From the NCBI GenBank assembly GCA_947631345.1, contig CANRKW010000028.1:1-11906 (forward strand): a stretch of 11,906 bases of DNA, written 5' to 3'. This DNA comes from an uncultured Bacilli bacterium. GTDB taxonomy: Bacteria > Bacillota_I > Bacilli_A > RF39 > UBA660. The notes beneath the pieces were generated by a model that was given only the letters and a program-made list of their open reading frames with translations, was not told where the DNA came from and searched no databases. A program made the translations under genes and the position numbers. Within the stretch, counting starts at the first letter, position 1; every line of letters starts with the position of its first letter. This document shows, piece after piece, positions 1 through 5,943 of the stretch.

Positions 1-744
1 CAAGATGGAGCCTTAGCCCGCCTAGAACCAGGAGAAAGCATACACGAATTATTACACCATGGTTACTCAACTATTTCGCTAGGTTATGCAGGCCTTTATG
101 AATGCGTTAAATATATGACCGGGCATTCTCACACAGATAATGGGGTAGGTAAAGAATTTGGCCTTAAAATAATGCAAAAATTAAATGATGCATGTAATAA
201 ATGGAAAAAAGAAGAAGATATTGACTATTCTGTATACGGAACACCAATAGAATCAACTACATATAAATTTGCTAAATGCTTAAAAGAAAGATTTGGCACA
301 GTTGAAGGTATTACAGATAAAAACTATATTACAAATTCATATCACGTACCTGTATTTGAAGAAATAGACGCGTTCACAAAATTAAAATTAGAAAGCGAAT
401 TTCAAAAATTAAGCCCAGGAGGCGCTATATCATATATAGAAACACCTAACTTACAAAATAACTTAGATGTAATAATGGAAGTAATTGAATTTATATATGA
501 TAATATAATGTATGCTGAACTTAATACAAAATCTGATTATTGTCAAAAATGTGGGTACACTGGAGAAATACTAATAGATGATAATTATGAATGGTATTGT
601 CCAAATTGTGGAAATAGAGATCATAATACATTAAATGTTGCAAGAAGAACTTGTGGTTATATTGGTACAAACTTTTGGAATAAAGGAAGAACACAAGAAA
701 TTAAAGAAAGAGTACTTCATATAGATAATAAGGAAAGTAAATAA
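1..744 (+). CDS. nrdD: Anaerobic (class III) ribonucleoside-triphosphate reductase, C-terminal part (5' end outside window)
   Basis: The frame is open from base 1, so only the last 247 residues are visible; the catalytic Cys pair of the N-terminal barrel is not. The enzyme reduces NTPs to dNTPs without oxygen using a glycyl radical. Visible family signs are HGYSTISLGYAGLYE near the fragment start, two CxxC pairs (CQKC at codons 181-184 and CPNC at 200-203) that form the C-terminal zinc site, and RRTCGYIG followed by FWNKGRTQEI. The Gly after that Cys (codon 219, bases 655-657) is the expected radical site. The stop overlaps the nrdG start (TAATG), so the two are translationally coupled. The first 120 bases use GCC, CGC, GGC and TCG codons that are scarce elsewhere in the window. 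Confidence 0.97.
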   Translation, partial: QDGALARLEPGESIHELLHHGYSTISLGYAGLYECVKYMTGHSHTDNGVGKEFGLKIMQKLNDACNKWKKEEDIDYSVYGTPIESTTYKFAKCLKERFGTVEGITDKNYITNSYHVPVFEEIDAFTKLKLESEFQKLSPGGAISYIETPNLQNNLDVIMEVIEFIYDNIMYAELNTKSDYCQKCGYTGEILIDDNYEWYCPNCGNRDHNTLNVARRTCGYIGTNFWNKGRTQEIKERVLHIDNKESK

Positions 745-1232
745 TGAAATATAATTTAATTAGAAAAATGGACATTTCTAATGGACCAGGTATAAGAGTA
801 TCAATATTTATGCAAGGGTGTGATTTTCATTGTGAAAACTGCTTTAATAAAGAAACTTGGGATTTTGAAAACGGACACGAATTAACAAGTGATACAATAA
901 ATGAAGTACTAGAACTATCTAGCCCTAGTTACATAAAAGGTTTATCTATATTAGGAGGAGAACCAATGCATCCTAAAAATATAGAAGGAACACTAGCTTT
1001 AGCCAAGTCTTTTAAAGAAAAATACCCTGATAAAACTATATGGGTATGGACTGGATTCTTATTTGATGACATCAAAACAAAAGAAGTACTTAGATACATT
1101 GATGTATTAGTAGATGGAAGATATGTAGATGAGTTACATACTCCAACTCTTAAATGGAAGGGTTCATCTAATCAAAGAGTAATAGATGTTAAAAAGTCTT
1201 TAGAAAAGAATATAGTTATAGAAGTAAAGTAA
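744..1232 (+). CDS. nrdG: Anaerobic ribonucleotide reductase activating protein (radical SAM)
   Basis: This radical-SAM activase uses a 4Fe-4S cluster and S-adenosylmethionine to generate the glycyl radical on NrdD. The cluster motif is C26-x3-C30-x2-C33 (GCDFHCENCFN), followed by the SAM-contacting GGEP at 71-74. At 162 residues it has the normal length for the short NrdG family. The ATG at 744 shares one base with the nrdD stop and is preceded by AAGGAAAG (about 730-737) inside the nrdD end. A hairpin terminator follows directly, so nrdG closes the nrdD-nrdG operon. The identification is secure from both motif and neighbour. Confidence 0.96.
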   Translation: MKYNLIRKMDISNGPGIRVSIFMQGCDFHCENCFNKETWDFENGHELTSDTINEVLELSSPSYIKGLSILGGEPMHPKNIEGTLALAKSFKEKYPDKTIWVWTGFLFDDIKTKEVLRYIDVLVDGRYVDELHTPTLKWKGSSNQRVIDVKKSLEKNIVIEVK

Positions 1233-1235
1233 AAG

Positions 1236-1266
1236 TAAAACAAGTGTTAAATATACTTGTTTTTTC
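1236..1266 (+). terminator. Rho-independent terminator after nrdG
   Basis: AAACAAGT (1238-1245) pairs with ACTTGTTT (1255-1262). The stem can be extended inward by G-T and T-A pairs, leaving a 5-nt loop. A run of six T (1260-1265) follows. It begins only a few bases after the nrdG stop and separates nrdDG from xerD. Confidence 0.8.
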
Positions 1267-1272
1267 TTTATT

Positions 1273-1307
1273 TATAATTAAAGTAGTGAGATAATAATAA
1301 TGTGAGG
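1273..1307 (+). promoter_or_regulatory. Possible -10 element and ribosome binding site for xerD
   Basis: A perfect TATAAT lies at 1273-1278, 33 nt before the xerD ATG, with a TGAGG Shine-Dalgarno at 1303-1307. I see no good -35 at 16-18 nt upstream, because that position falls inside the nrdG terminator. In DNA this AT-rich an isolated TATAAT is weak evidence. Confidence 0.35.
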
Positions 1308-1311
1308 ATAA

Positions 1312-2187
1312 ATGAATTATTTAGAAAAATACTATTTATATTTAAGAGTAGAAAGAAAACTAGGAGAAGCTACTATATCTTCATATAAATTTGATTTAGA
1401 AAATTTCTCTAATTTTATTAAAAAAGATATTCTTAATATAAATAAAGAAGACATTATAAATTATATTAATAATTTAAGAAGTTATTTAGATGTTTCTAGT
1501 ATAAATAGACATATTTCTTCATTAAAAGGGTTTTATAACTATTTAATTATAATAGATGTAATTAAAACTAGTCCTTTAGAAGAAGTAGGTTTATTAAAGA
1601 AAGTTAAATCATTACCTAAATATTTAACTATAGAAGAAGTAGATAAATTACTTAACTTTCCTTTAGAAACACCATATGACTATAGAAATAAAGCAATGCT
1701 AGAAGTAATGTATGCGACAGGTCTTAGAGTAAGTGAACTCGTACATTTAGAATACTCTAATGTAGATATATATAATGCTATAATAAGGGTAAAAGGTAAA
1801 GGAAAAAAAGAAAGAATTGTACCTATTGGAGAAGTTGCTTCACATTATTTAGATTTATATATTAAAGAATATAGAAATAAATTAATTAATAAAAAAAGTT
1901 ATAATGAATTATTTTTAAATAATCATGGTAATCCTATAAGTAGACAGGGAGTAAATTTTATATTAGAAGAAATTAGAAAAAAGTGTGGTATAGATACATA
2001 TTTAACTCCACATATATTAAGGCACAGTTTTGCAACACATTTATTAGAAGGTGGGGCTGACTTAAGAAGTATTCAAGAAATGCTAGGACATGAAAATATT
2101 TCAACTACTAATATTTATACTTATGTTGCAAATAATATATTAAGAGAAAACTATGATATATACCACCCAAGAGCAAGAAAGGAGTAA
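1312..2187 (+). CDS. xerD: Tyrosine recombinase XerD
   Basis: Site-specific recombinase that with XerC resolves chromosome dimers at dif during division. An N-terminal SAM-like core-binding domain (about 1-85) precedes the catalytic domain (about 100-285). All catalytic residues are present at family spacing: R139 (ATGLRVSEL), K163 (GKGKKER), H234-x2-R237 (PHILRHSFATHLL), H260 (LGHENISTT) and nucleophile Y269. The C-terminal YHPRA is characteristic of XerD rather than XerC or phage integrases. Length (291) is normal. It lies 3 nt from deoB and the deoB Shine-Dalgarno is inside its 3' end, matching the xerD-deoB pairing I recall from Bacillus. No att sites or phage genes flank it, so this is the housekeeping enzyme. 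Confidence 0.93.
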   Translation: MNYLEKYYLYLRVERKLGEATISSYKFDLENFSNFIKKDILNINKEDIINYINNLRSYLDVSSINRHISSLKGFYNYLIIIDVIKTSPLEEVGLLKKVKSLPKYLTIEEVDKLLNFPLETPYDYRNKAMLEVMYATGLRVSELVHLEYSNVDIYNAIIRVKGKGKKERIVPIGEVASHYLDLYIKEYRNKLINKKSYNELFLNNHGNPISRQGVNFILEEIRKKCGIDTYLTPHILRHSFATHLLEGGADLRSIQEMLGHENISTTNIYTYVANNILRENYDIYHPRARKE

Positions 2188-2190
2188 TTT

Positions 2191-3345
2191 ATGTTTAAAA
2201 GAGTATTTTTAATAGTAATGGATAGTTTAGGAGTAGGAGAGGCTAAAGACGCTAGTAAATTTGGTGATACTGGGGCTAATACTTTAGGCCATATTTTAAG
2301 TCATGAGGGGTATCATTTACCTAATTTAGAAAAACTAGGGCTTTTAGAACTTGTTGGAAAAAGACCTGGAACACATGGGTATCATGGAATATTAAGACCA
2401 AGTAACAAGGCAAAAGACACATTAAATGGGCACTATGAAATGATGGGTATAGTTTTAGATAAACCTTATATGACTTACCCAGATGGGTTTCCTATATTAA
2501 TGATAAGTGAAATACAAAGAGTAACTGGTAGAGAAGTTATAGGTAACTGTGTTGCATCAGGTACCGAAATTATACAAGAGTTAGGTGAAATGCATATGAA
2601 AACTGGAGCAATAATAGTATATACTAGTGCTGATTCAGTTTTACAAGTGGCTGCACATGAAAGTGTTATACCAGTAGAAGAATTATATGATATATGTGAA
2701 AAAATAAGCAAAATCGCGTTTCGGGATGAGTATAAAATAGGTAGAGTAATTGCAAGACCTTTTACTGGTAAACCTGGTGAATTTGTAAGAACTCCAAGAA
2801 GACACGACTATGCTAAAGAGCCACCACGTAACTTCTTAGACTTACTTTATAATAAAGGCTTAGATGTAATAGCCTTAGGAAAAATTGGAGATATATTTGC
2901 AGGTAAAAGTATATCTACTATAATTAAAACTACAAATAATATAGATGGGCTTATGAAATTAGTAGATTTTACAAGAGGGGAATTTAATGGATTATGTTTT
3001 CTTAACTTAAATGATTTTGACACATTATATGGACATAGAAGAGATAAAGATGGGTACTTAAAGTGCCTAGAAGAAATGGATAGATATTTACCTATATTTA
3101 TTAATAAATTAAAAGATGATGATTTAGTTATATTTACAGCAGATCATGGAAACGATCCTACATTTAAAGGAACTGATCATACAAGAGAAAATGTACCAGT
3201 AATATTCTATTCAAATAGTTTTAAGTATTATGGAGAGTTAGAAGAGGGAAGTACTTTTGCTAATATTGGAGCTACTATTATAGATAACTTTAATATAGAA
3301 AACACTTTAAATATGGGAAAAAGCTATTTAGACAAATTAAAATAA
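2191..3345 (+). CDS. deoB: Phosphopentomutase
   Basis: Interconverts (deoxy)ribose 1-phosphate and 5-phosphate, linking nucleoside salvage to pentose metabolism. It is a binuclear-metal enzyme of the alkaline phosphatase superfamily. By comparison with the Bacillus cereus enzyme, the metal ligands are D11 (VMDSLGVGEA), D277 and H282 (NDFDTLYGHRRD), D318-H319 (TADHGND) and H330 (GTDHTRE). The phosphorylated Thr is T77 (KAKDTLNGH). The cap domain contains the conserved TSADSVLQ and GRVIARPF. At 384 residues it is near the usual length. AAAGGAG at 2178-2184 fixes the start. The stop codon forms the edge of a terminator hairpin, and the expected purine nucleoside phosphorylase partner is not adjacent. 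Confidence 0.97.
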   Translation: MFKRVFLIVMDSLGVGEAKDASKFGDTGANTLGHILSHEGYHLPNLEKLGLLELVGKRPGTHGYHGILRPSNKAKDTLNGHYEMMGIVLDKPYMTYPDGFPILMISEIQRVTGREVIGNCVASGTEIIQELGEMHMKTGAIIVYTSADSVLQVAAHESVIPVEELYDICEKISKIAFRDEYKIGRVIARPFTGKPGEFVRTPRRHDYAKEPPRNFLDLLYNKGLDVIALGKIGDIFAGKSISTIIKTTNNIDGLMKLVDFTRGEFNGLCFLNLNDFDTLYGHRRDKDGYLKCLEEMDRYLPIFINKLKDDDLVIFTADHGNDPTFKGTDHTRENVPVIFYSNSFKYYGELEEGSTFANIGATIIDNFNIENTLNMGKSYLDKLK

Positions 3346-3373
3346 GAGAGAACAAATAAACCGTTCTCTCTTT
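3344..3373 (+). terminator. Terminator after deoB, probably bidirectional
   Basis: AGAGAGAAC (3345-3353) pairs perfectly with GTTCTCTCT (3363-3371) around a 9-nt loop. The stem starts on the last bases of the deoB TAA. Flanking A and T residues would let it also end transcription of the small minus-strand gene that stops just to its right. The T tract is short on both sides. Confidence 0.75.
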
Positions 3374-3387
3374 ATTATTAATAGTAA

Positions 3388-3519
3388 TTATCTACTATTT
3401 CTGCTACAATTTTTTTCGCTTCTTGAACTTCTTGAACATTCTTTTGAACTTCTACTATTTTGTTCATTACGATTATTTCTTTGGTTGTTATTTCTTTTAT
3501 TATTTCTTGAATTAGCCAT
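3388..3519 (-). CDS. Small Asn/Arg/Ser-rich protein, or 5' part of a frameshifted mini-gene
   Basis: An ATG at 3519-3517 follows a strong Shine-Dalgarno (AGGTGG at 3533-3528, 8-nt spacer). It opens 43 codons ending TAA at 3388, beginning MANSRNNKRNNNQRNNRNEQ: very basic and low-complexity. The +1 frame is open over the same stretch and runs to TAA at 3380-3378. It ends KNVQEVQEAKKIVAEIVD-NYY, an amphipathic helix with many G-first codons, which looks much more like normal coding sequence. A one-base change near the A4 run at 3442-3445, or near the ATGG at the start, would join the good start to the good tail. The true product could therefore be the 43-mer, a joined protein of about 46 residues, or a 29-residue protein from the ATG at 3467. 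I do not recognise the family. Confidence 0.5.
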   Translation of the reverse strand: MANSRNNKRNNNQRNNRNEQNSRSSKECSRSSRSEKNCSRNSR

Positions 3520-3600
3520 TTTAATCACCACCTGTTATTATTATTTACTACTTAGTTATATTAATTCATTTAATTTTTATTTTTTTATGGTAAATTTTAG

Positions 3601-3630
3601 TTGCTAAAAATTAGTAATTAAACATATTAT
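3601..3630 (+). promoter_or_regulatory. Candidate promoter of the ZIP transporter gene, leaderless layout
   Basis: TTGCTA (3601-3606), an 18-nt spacer and TATTAT (3625-3630) lie just before the gene. The -10 hexamer ends 5 nt before the ATG at 3636, and no Shine-Dalgarno is present. Transcription would be expected to start at or next to the start codon. Confidence 0.45.
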
Positions 3631-3635
3631 TAAAT

Positions 3636-4388
3636 ATGAATAATAATATATTTATTGCTTTATTAATTTCTTCTTTAGCAGGTCTTAGTACATTTATAGG
3701 AGGATTAATAGTATTTAAAGATTTTAAAGATAAAGATGGTTTTATTTCTTTTGCGCTTAGTTTTTCTTTAAGTGTAATGATTAGTATATCTATATTTGAT
3801 TTAATTCCAGAAAGTTTTAAAACTCTTATAATTAATTATGGATTTATTACTTCTTTAATTATTAGTATAATTGCTTTTATATTAGGGATGTTATTAGTAA
3901 GTAAAGTTAGTTGTAAACTAGATGTAAAAGGTGAGGGGAGTAACTTATATAAAGTAGGTTTACTTAGTATGGTTGCTTTAATGATTCATAACTTTCCTGA
4001 AGGAATTGCAACATTTATGAGTGCTTATAATGATTTATCAACTGGAATTAGCCTAGGAATTGCTATAATGTTACATAATATTCCAGAAGGTATATCTATT
4101 TCAGTACCAATCTACTACTCTACTAAAAAAAGAAGTAGGGGACTAATATATGCTTTAATAAGTGGTTTAGCAGAACCTTTTGGAGCATTAATGGCTTATA
4201 TATTATTAAAGAATTTTATTAGCGATATATCTATAAGTATTGTATTAATATTTGTCGCAGGAATTATGATAAGTTTATCAATAAATGAAATGTTAGTTGA
4301 AGCATTAAAATATAATAAAAGAAAACAAATGAATATAGGACTTATATTAGGATTAATATTAGTTATTATTAATGTATTAGTTTTTTAA
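3636..4388 (+). CDS. ZIP-family divalent metal (zinc) transporter
   Basis: Integral membrane protein of the ZIP/ZupT family, which imports Zn2+ and sometimes Fe2+ or Mn2+. The two signature metal-binding helices are present: HNFPEG (H118, N119, E122) and HNIPEG (H147, N148, E151). Hydrophobic segments at about 5-27, 36-57, 66-89, 106-130, 136-158, 168-192, 197-217 and 233-250 fit the eight-helix fold, and 250 residues is a normal length. The usual His-rich cytoplasmic loop between helices III and IV is reduced to a short stretch (about 90-105) without His. There is no Shine-Dalgarno upstream and the start rests on the -10 spacing and an N terminus that enters helix I directly. It appears monocistronic. 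Metal preference cannot be read from the sequence. Confidence 0.93.
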   Translation: MNNNIFIALLISSLAGLSTFIGGLIVFKDFKDKDGFISFALSFSLSVMISISIFDLIPESFKTLIINYGFITSLIISIIAFILGMLLVSKVSCKLDVKGEGSNLYKVGLLSMVALMIHNFPEGIATFMSAYNDLSTGISLGIAIMLHNIPEGISISVPIYYSTKKRSRGLIYALISGLAEPFGALMAYILLKNFISDISISIVLIFVAGIMISLSINEMLVEALKYNKRKQMNIGLILGLILVIINVLVF

Positions 4389-4414
4389 AATTAATATATT
4401 TTTTATCTTTATTT

Positions 4415-4448
4415 TTAAGTTCTGATAATATATATTATGTTAAGTTCT
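4415..4448. repeat. Short direct repeat flanking an AT palindrome
   Basis: TTAAGTTCT occurs at 4415-4423 and again at 4440-4448, 25 nt apart. Between the copies is a perfect 14-bp palindrome, ATAATATATATTAT (4425-4438). It lies in the 133-nt gap between the ZIP gene and the DUF2726 gene, upstream of the latter's promoter. It could be an operator or just chance in AT-rich DNA. No clear terminator hairpin follows the ZIP gene apart from this region. Confidence 0.35.
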
Positions 4449-4494
4449 ATATTCTGACACTAATTTTTATCTATACTCTTCTCTATTTTTTTAG

Positions 4495-4512
4495 TATAAT
4501 TATATAGGAGAG
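4495..4512 (+). promoter_or_regulatory. -10 element and ribosome binding site of the DUF2726 gene
   Basis: A perfect TATAAT at 4495-4500 is followed by AGGAGAG at 4506-4512, 9 nt before the ATG at 4522. The predicted transcript start falls on the Shine-Dalgarno itself, giving a leader of only about 15 nt. No good -35 is seen. The string AGGAGAGTGT recurs before two other genes here. Confidence 0.5.
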
Positions 4513-4521
4513 TGTTTAAAA

Positions 4522-5019
4522 ATGATTTTTTTATTAATATTAATTATATTATTCTTTATAGCTTTAATAATTAGGAATATCTACTATAATAAGTTATATC
4601 AACAAATAAGTGAAAAAAAAACATATTACACTAAACAAATTACTAACATTTATGTTAAAAAAGACTTTATGACTAATTTTGAATTATCTTTTTATGATAA
4701 ATTAAAGCCTTTAGAAGCTAATTATAAGGTAATTCCTCAAGTTCCTCTTTCTAGTTTAGTAGATAAAGTAAATAGATATAAAACACCACTAGAACTTTTT
4801 AGAACAATAGATTTTGTTATATTTGATAATAATTTTCATCCACTTTTATTAATAGAATTAAATGATAAAACACATCACGAAAAAAATCGTATAAAAAGAG
4901 ACAATAAAGTTAAGAATATTGTATCTAGTGCAGGACTTAAAATTATCTTCTTTTATAGTGAGTATTCTAATGAAAAAGAATATGTAATAAATAGAATTAT
5001 GGAGAATATTAAAAACTAA
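4522..5019 (+). CDS. Membrane-anchored DUF2726 protein (PD-(D/E)XK nuclease-like)
   Basis: Residues 1-19 form one hydrophobic helix followed by positive charges, so the rest should be cytoplasmic. Residues about 53-155 match the DUF2726 pattern: an FYDKL helix, VIPQVPLSSLVD, then a strand with D97 (IDFVIF), a turn, LLLIELNDKTHH (E112, D115, H118) and KRDNKVKNIVSSAGLKII. The D...E-x-x-D/K arrangement and fold order resemble restriction-endonuclease-like proteins, but no substrate or activity is established for the family. Many DUF2726 proteins also start with a TM helix. The stop lies inside a hairpin shared with the convergent XRE regulator, so the gene is a single transcription unit. I infer a nucleic-acid role only weakly. 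Confidence 0.82.
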   Translation: MIFLLILIILFFIALIIRNIYYNKLYQQISEKKTYYTKQITNIYVKKDFMTNFELSFYDKLKPLEANYKVIPQVPLSSLVDKVNRYKTPLELFRTIDFVIFDNNFHPLLLIELNDKTHHEKNRIKRDNKVKNIVSSAGLKIIFFYSEYSNEKEYVINRIMENIKN

Positions 5020-5037
5020 AGATTTTTCTTTAGTTTT
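5012..5037. terminator. Bidirectional terminator between convergent genes
   Basis: AAAACTAAAGA (5012-5022) pairs perfectly with TCTTTAGTTTT (5027-5037) around a TTTT loop. The stop codons of both convergent genes (TAA 5017-5019 on +, TAA 5032-5030 on -) lie within the two arms. The A-rich left arm and T-rich right arm fit termination in either direction. Confidence 0.75.
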
Positions 5038-5827
5038 CTTTAGTAACACCCATAACAACTTTTCTTGATTGAATTTCACCCATTTTATTAAATACTTCTT
5101 GAGCATTATCAGTTGTTATTTCATTATAACCAAGTTCTCTTAAAGCTTGTATTTTAACTGTAGTTAATTGTTGAGTTCTACTTAATACTTCTTGTTTATT
5201 ATTTTCTATCTCTTTTACGAATCTTTCGTGAGAAGCAATTAATTTAGCCTTTTGAGCTCCTCCATTATTATATAAGTTCATTGCTGTAAAAATAATACTT
5301 TCTAATATAAATTGTGCAGTTTCATCAAATTTAAATTCCATAGGTTCTGTAAAACCAGTTGTCTTTGATAAATATGCAAATATATATTTTATTTCAGGTA
5401 TATTATCTATAGACTGTAATATATGATACAAATATAAAAATTCATAATATGTATCTTTAGTTTTTTCTTCAGTAAATTTCTCTTTAATTATAGTTACTAA
5501 ATCATTTACTAAAGTTTGTTCTTCTTTATTTAATGACTTTAAATCAAAGTAACCTTCAATAGAATTATTATTTCTTAAATTTTGATTTAATTTATCTTCA
5601 ATTTTTTCTAAATATTCTGCTGTAACTTTAATTTTACTAATTGATTCATCACTTCCATCTTCAATATCTAACAGTTTAAACAGTAATAATTTCTTTTCTT
5701 TTGGCCACTTATTTAAACTTTCAAGTTCTAGATAATTATATATCATTTGTCTAGAAACACCCAAATATTTTGCTAGTCTTACTTTTGATATTCCTAATTC
5801 TTGTAATAAATCATTTAATTTTTTCAT
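5030..5827 (-). CDS. XRE/Cro-type helix-turn-helix regulator with unknown C-terminal domain
   Basis: DNA-binding protein, 265 residues. An N-terminal helix-turn-helix is clear at about 13-33 (SKVRLAKYLGVSRQMIYNYL), followed by a short WPKEKK segment. Residues about 65-260 are helical and charged, with no enzymatic motif that I recognise. A GYNEITTDNAQEVFNKMGE stretch lies near the end, and a coiled-coil-like region at about 200-225. The domain probably serves dimerisation or ligand sensing. The start follows two tandem AGGAGAG copies (5850-5844 and 5840-5834), the nearer one 6 nt from ATG. A palindrome overlapping the likely -35 suggests autoregulation. mnmA is upstream on the same strand with no visible terminator, so readthrough is possible. 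Confidence 0.88.
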   Translation of the reverse strand: MKKLNDLLQELGISKVRLAKYLGVSRQMIYNYLELESLNKWPKEKKLLLFKLLDIEDGSDESISKIKVTAEYLEKIEDKLNQNLRNNNSIEGYFDLKSLNKEEQTLVNDLVTIIKEKFTEEKTKDTYYEFLYLYHILQSIDNIPEIKYIFAYLSKTTGFTEPMEFKFDETAQFILESIIFTAMNLYNNGGAQKAKLIASHERFVKEIENNKQEVLSRTQQLTTVKIQALRELGYNEITTDNAQEVFNKMGEIQSRKVVMGVTKEN

Positions 5828-5867
5828 TTTGTTCTCTCCTACACTCTCCTATTTATTTTATATTTTA

Positions 5868-5907
5868 ATTTTACAACACTTTACATTGACAAGTCAAGTG
5901 TAAAATG
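5868..5907 (-). promoter_or_regulatory. Promoter of the XRE gene with overlapping palindromic operator candidate
   Basis: On the minus strand TTGACT (5897-5892), an 18-nt spacer and TAAAAT (5873-5868) form a plausible sigma-A promoter. Covering the -35 is a long imperfect inverted repeat with arms 5877-5890 and 5893-5907, differing by one substitution and a one-base bulge. Its core is TTGACAAGTCAA (5886-5897). A symmetric site over the -35, just upstream of an HTH gene, is the usual arrangement for an autorepressor. That the adjacent protein binds here is inference. Confidence 0.6.
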
Positions 5908-5943
5908 AAGGTAAATAGAAAAAAGTTAAAAAAAGAAGAAATA

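Noticed and set aside
1312..2187. Tyrosine recombinase as sign of a prophage or integrative element
   Set aside because: The motifs and YHPRA tail fit XerD, it pairs with deoB, and there are no att repeats, excisionase or phage genes around it.
2475..2711. Minus-strand open frame inside deoB
   Set aside because: It lies wholly within a secure phosphopentomutase gene, has no ribosome binding site, and its composition mirrors the opposite strand.
4424..4439. AT palindrome as a Fur or Zur box for the ZIP gene
   Set aside because: The half-site spacing does not match the 7-1-7 pattern of Fur-family boxes and it lies downstream, not upstream, of the transporter.
4858..5106. Minus-strand open frame across the end of the DUF2726 gene and the XRE gene end
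   Set aside because: It overlaps two supported genes and a terminator hairpin and has no start signals.
5886..5916. Plus-strand TTGACA at 5886 as a promoter
   Set aside because: No -10 at a proper distance, and the DNA downstream is the convergent mnmA gene with no plus-strand gene.
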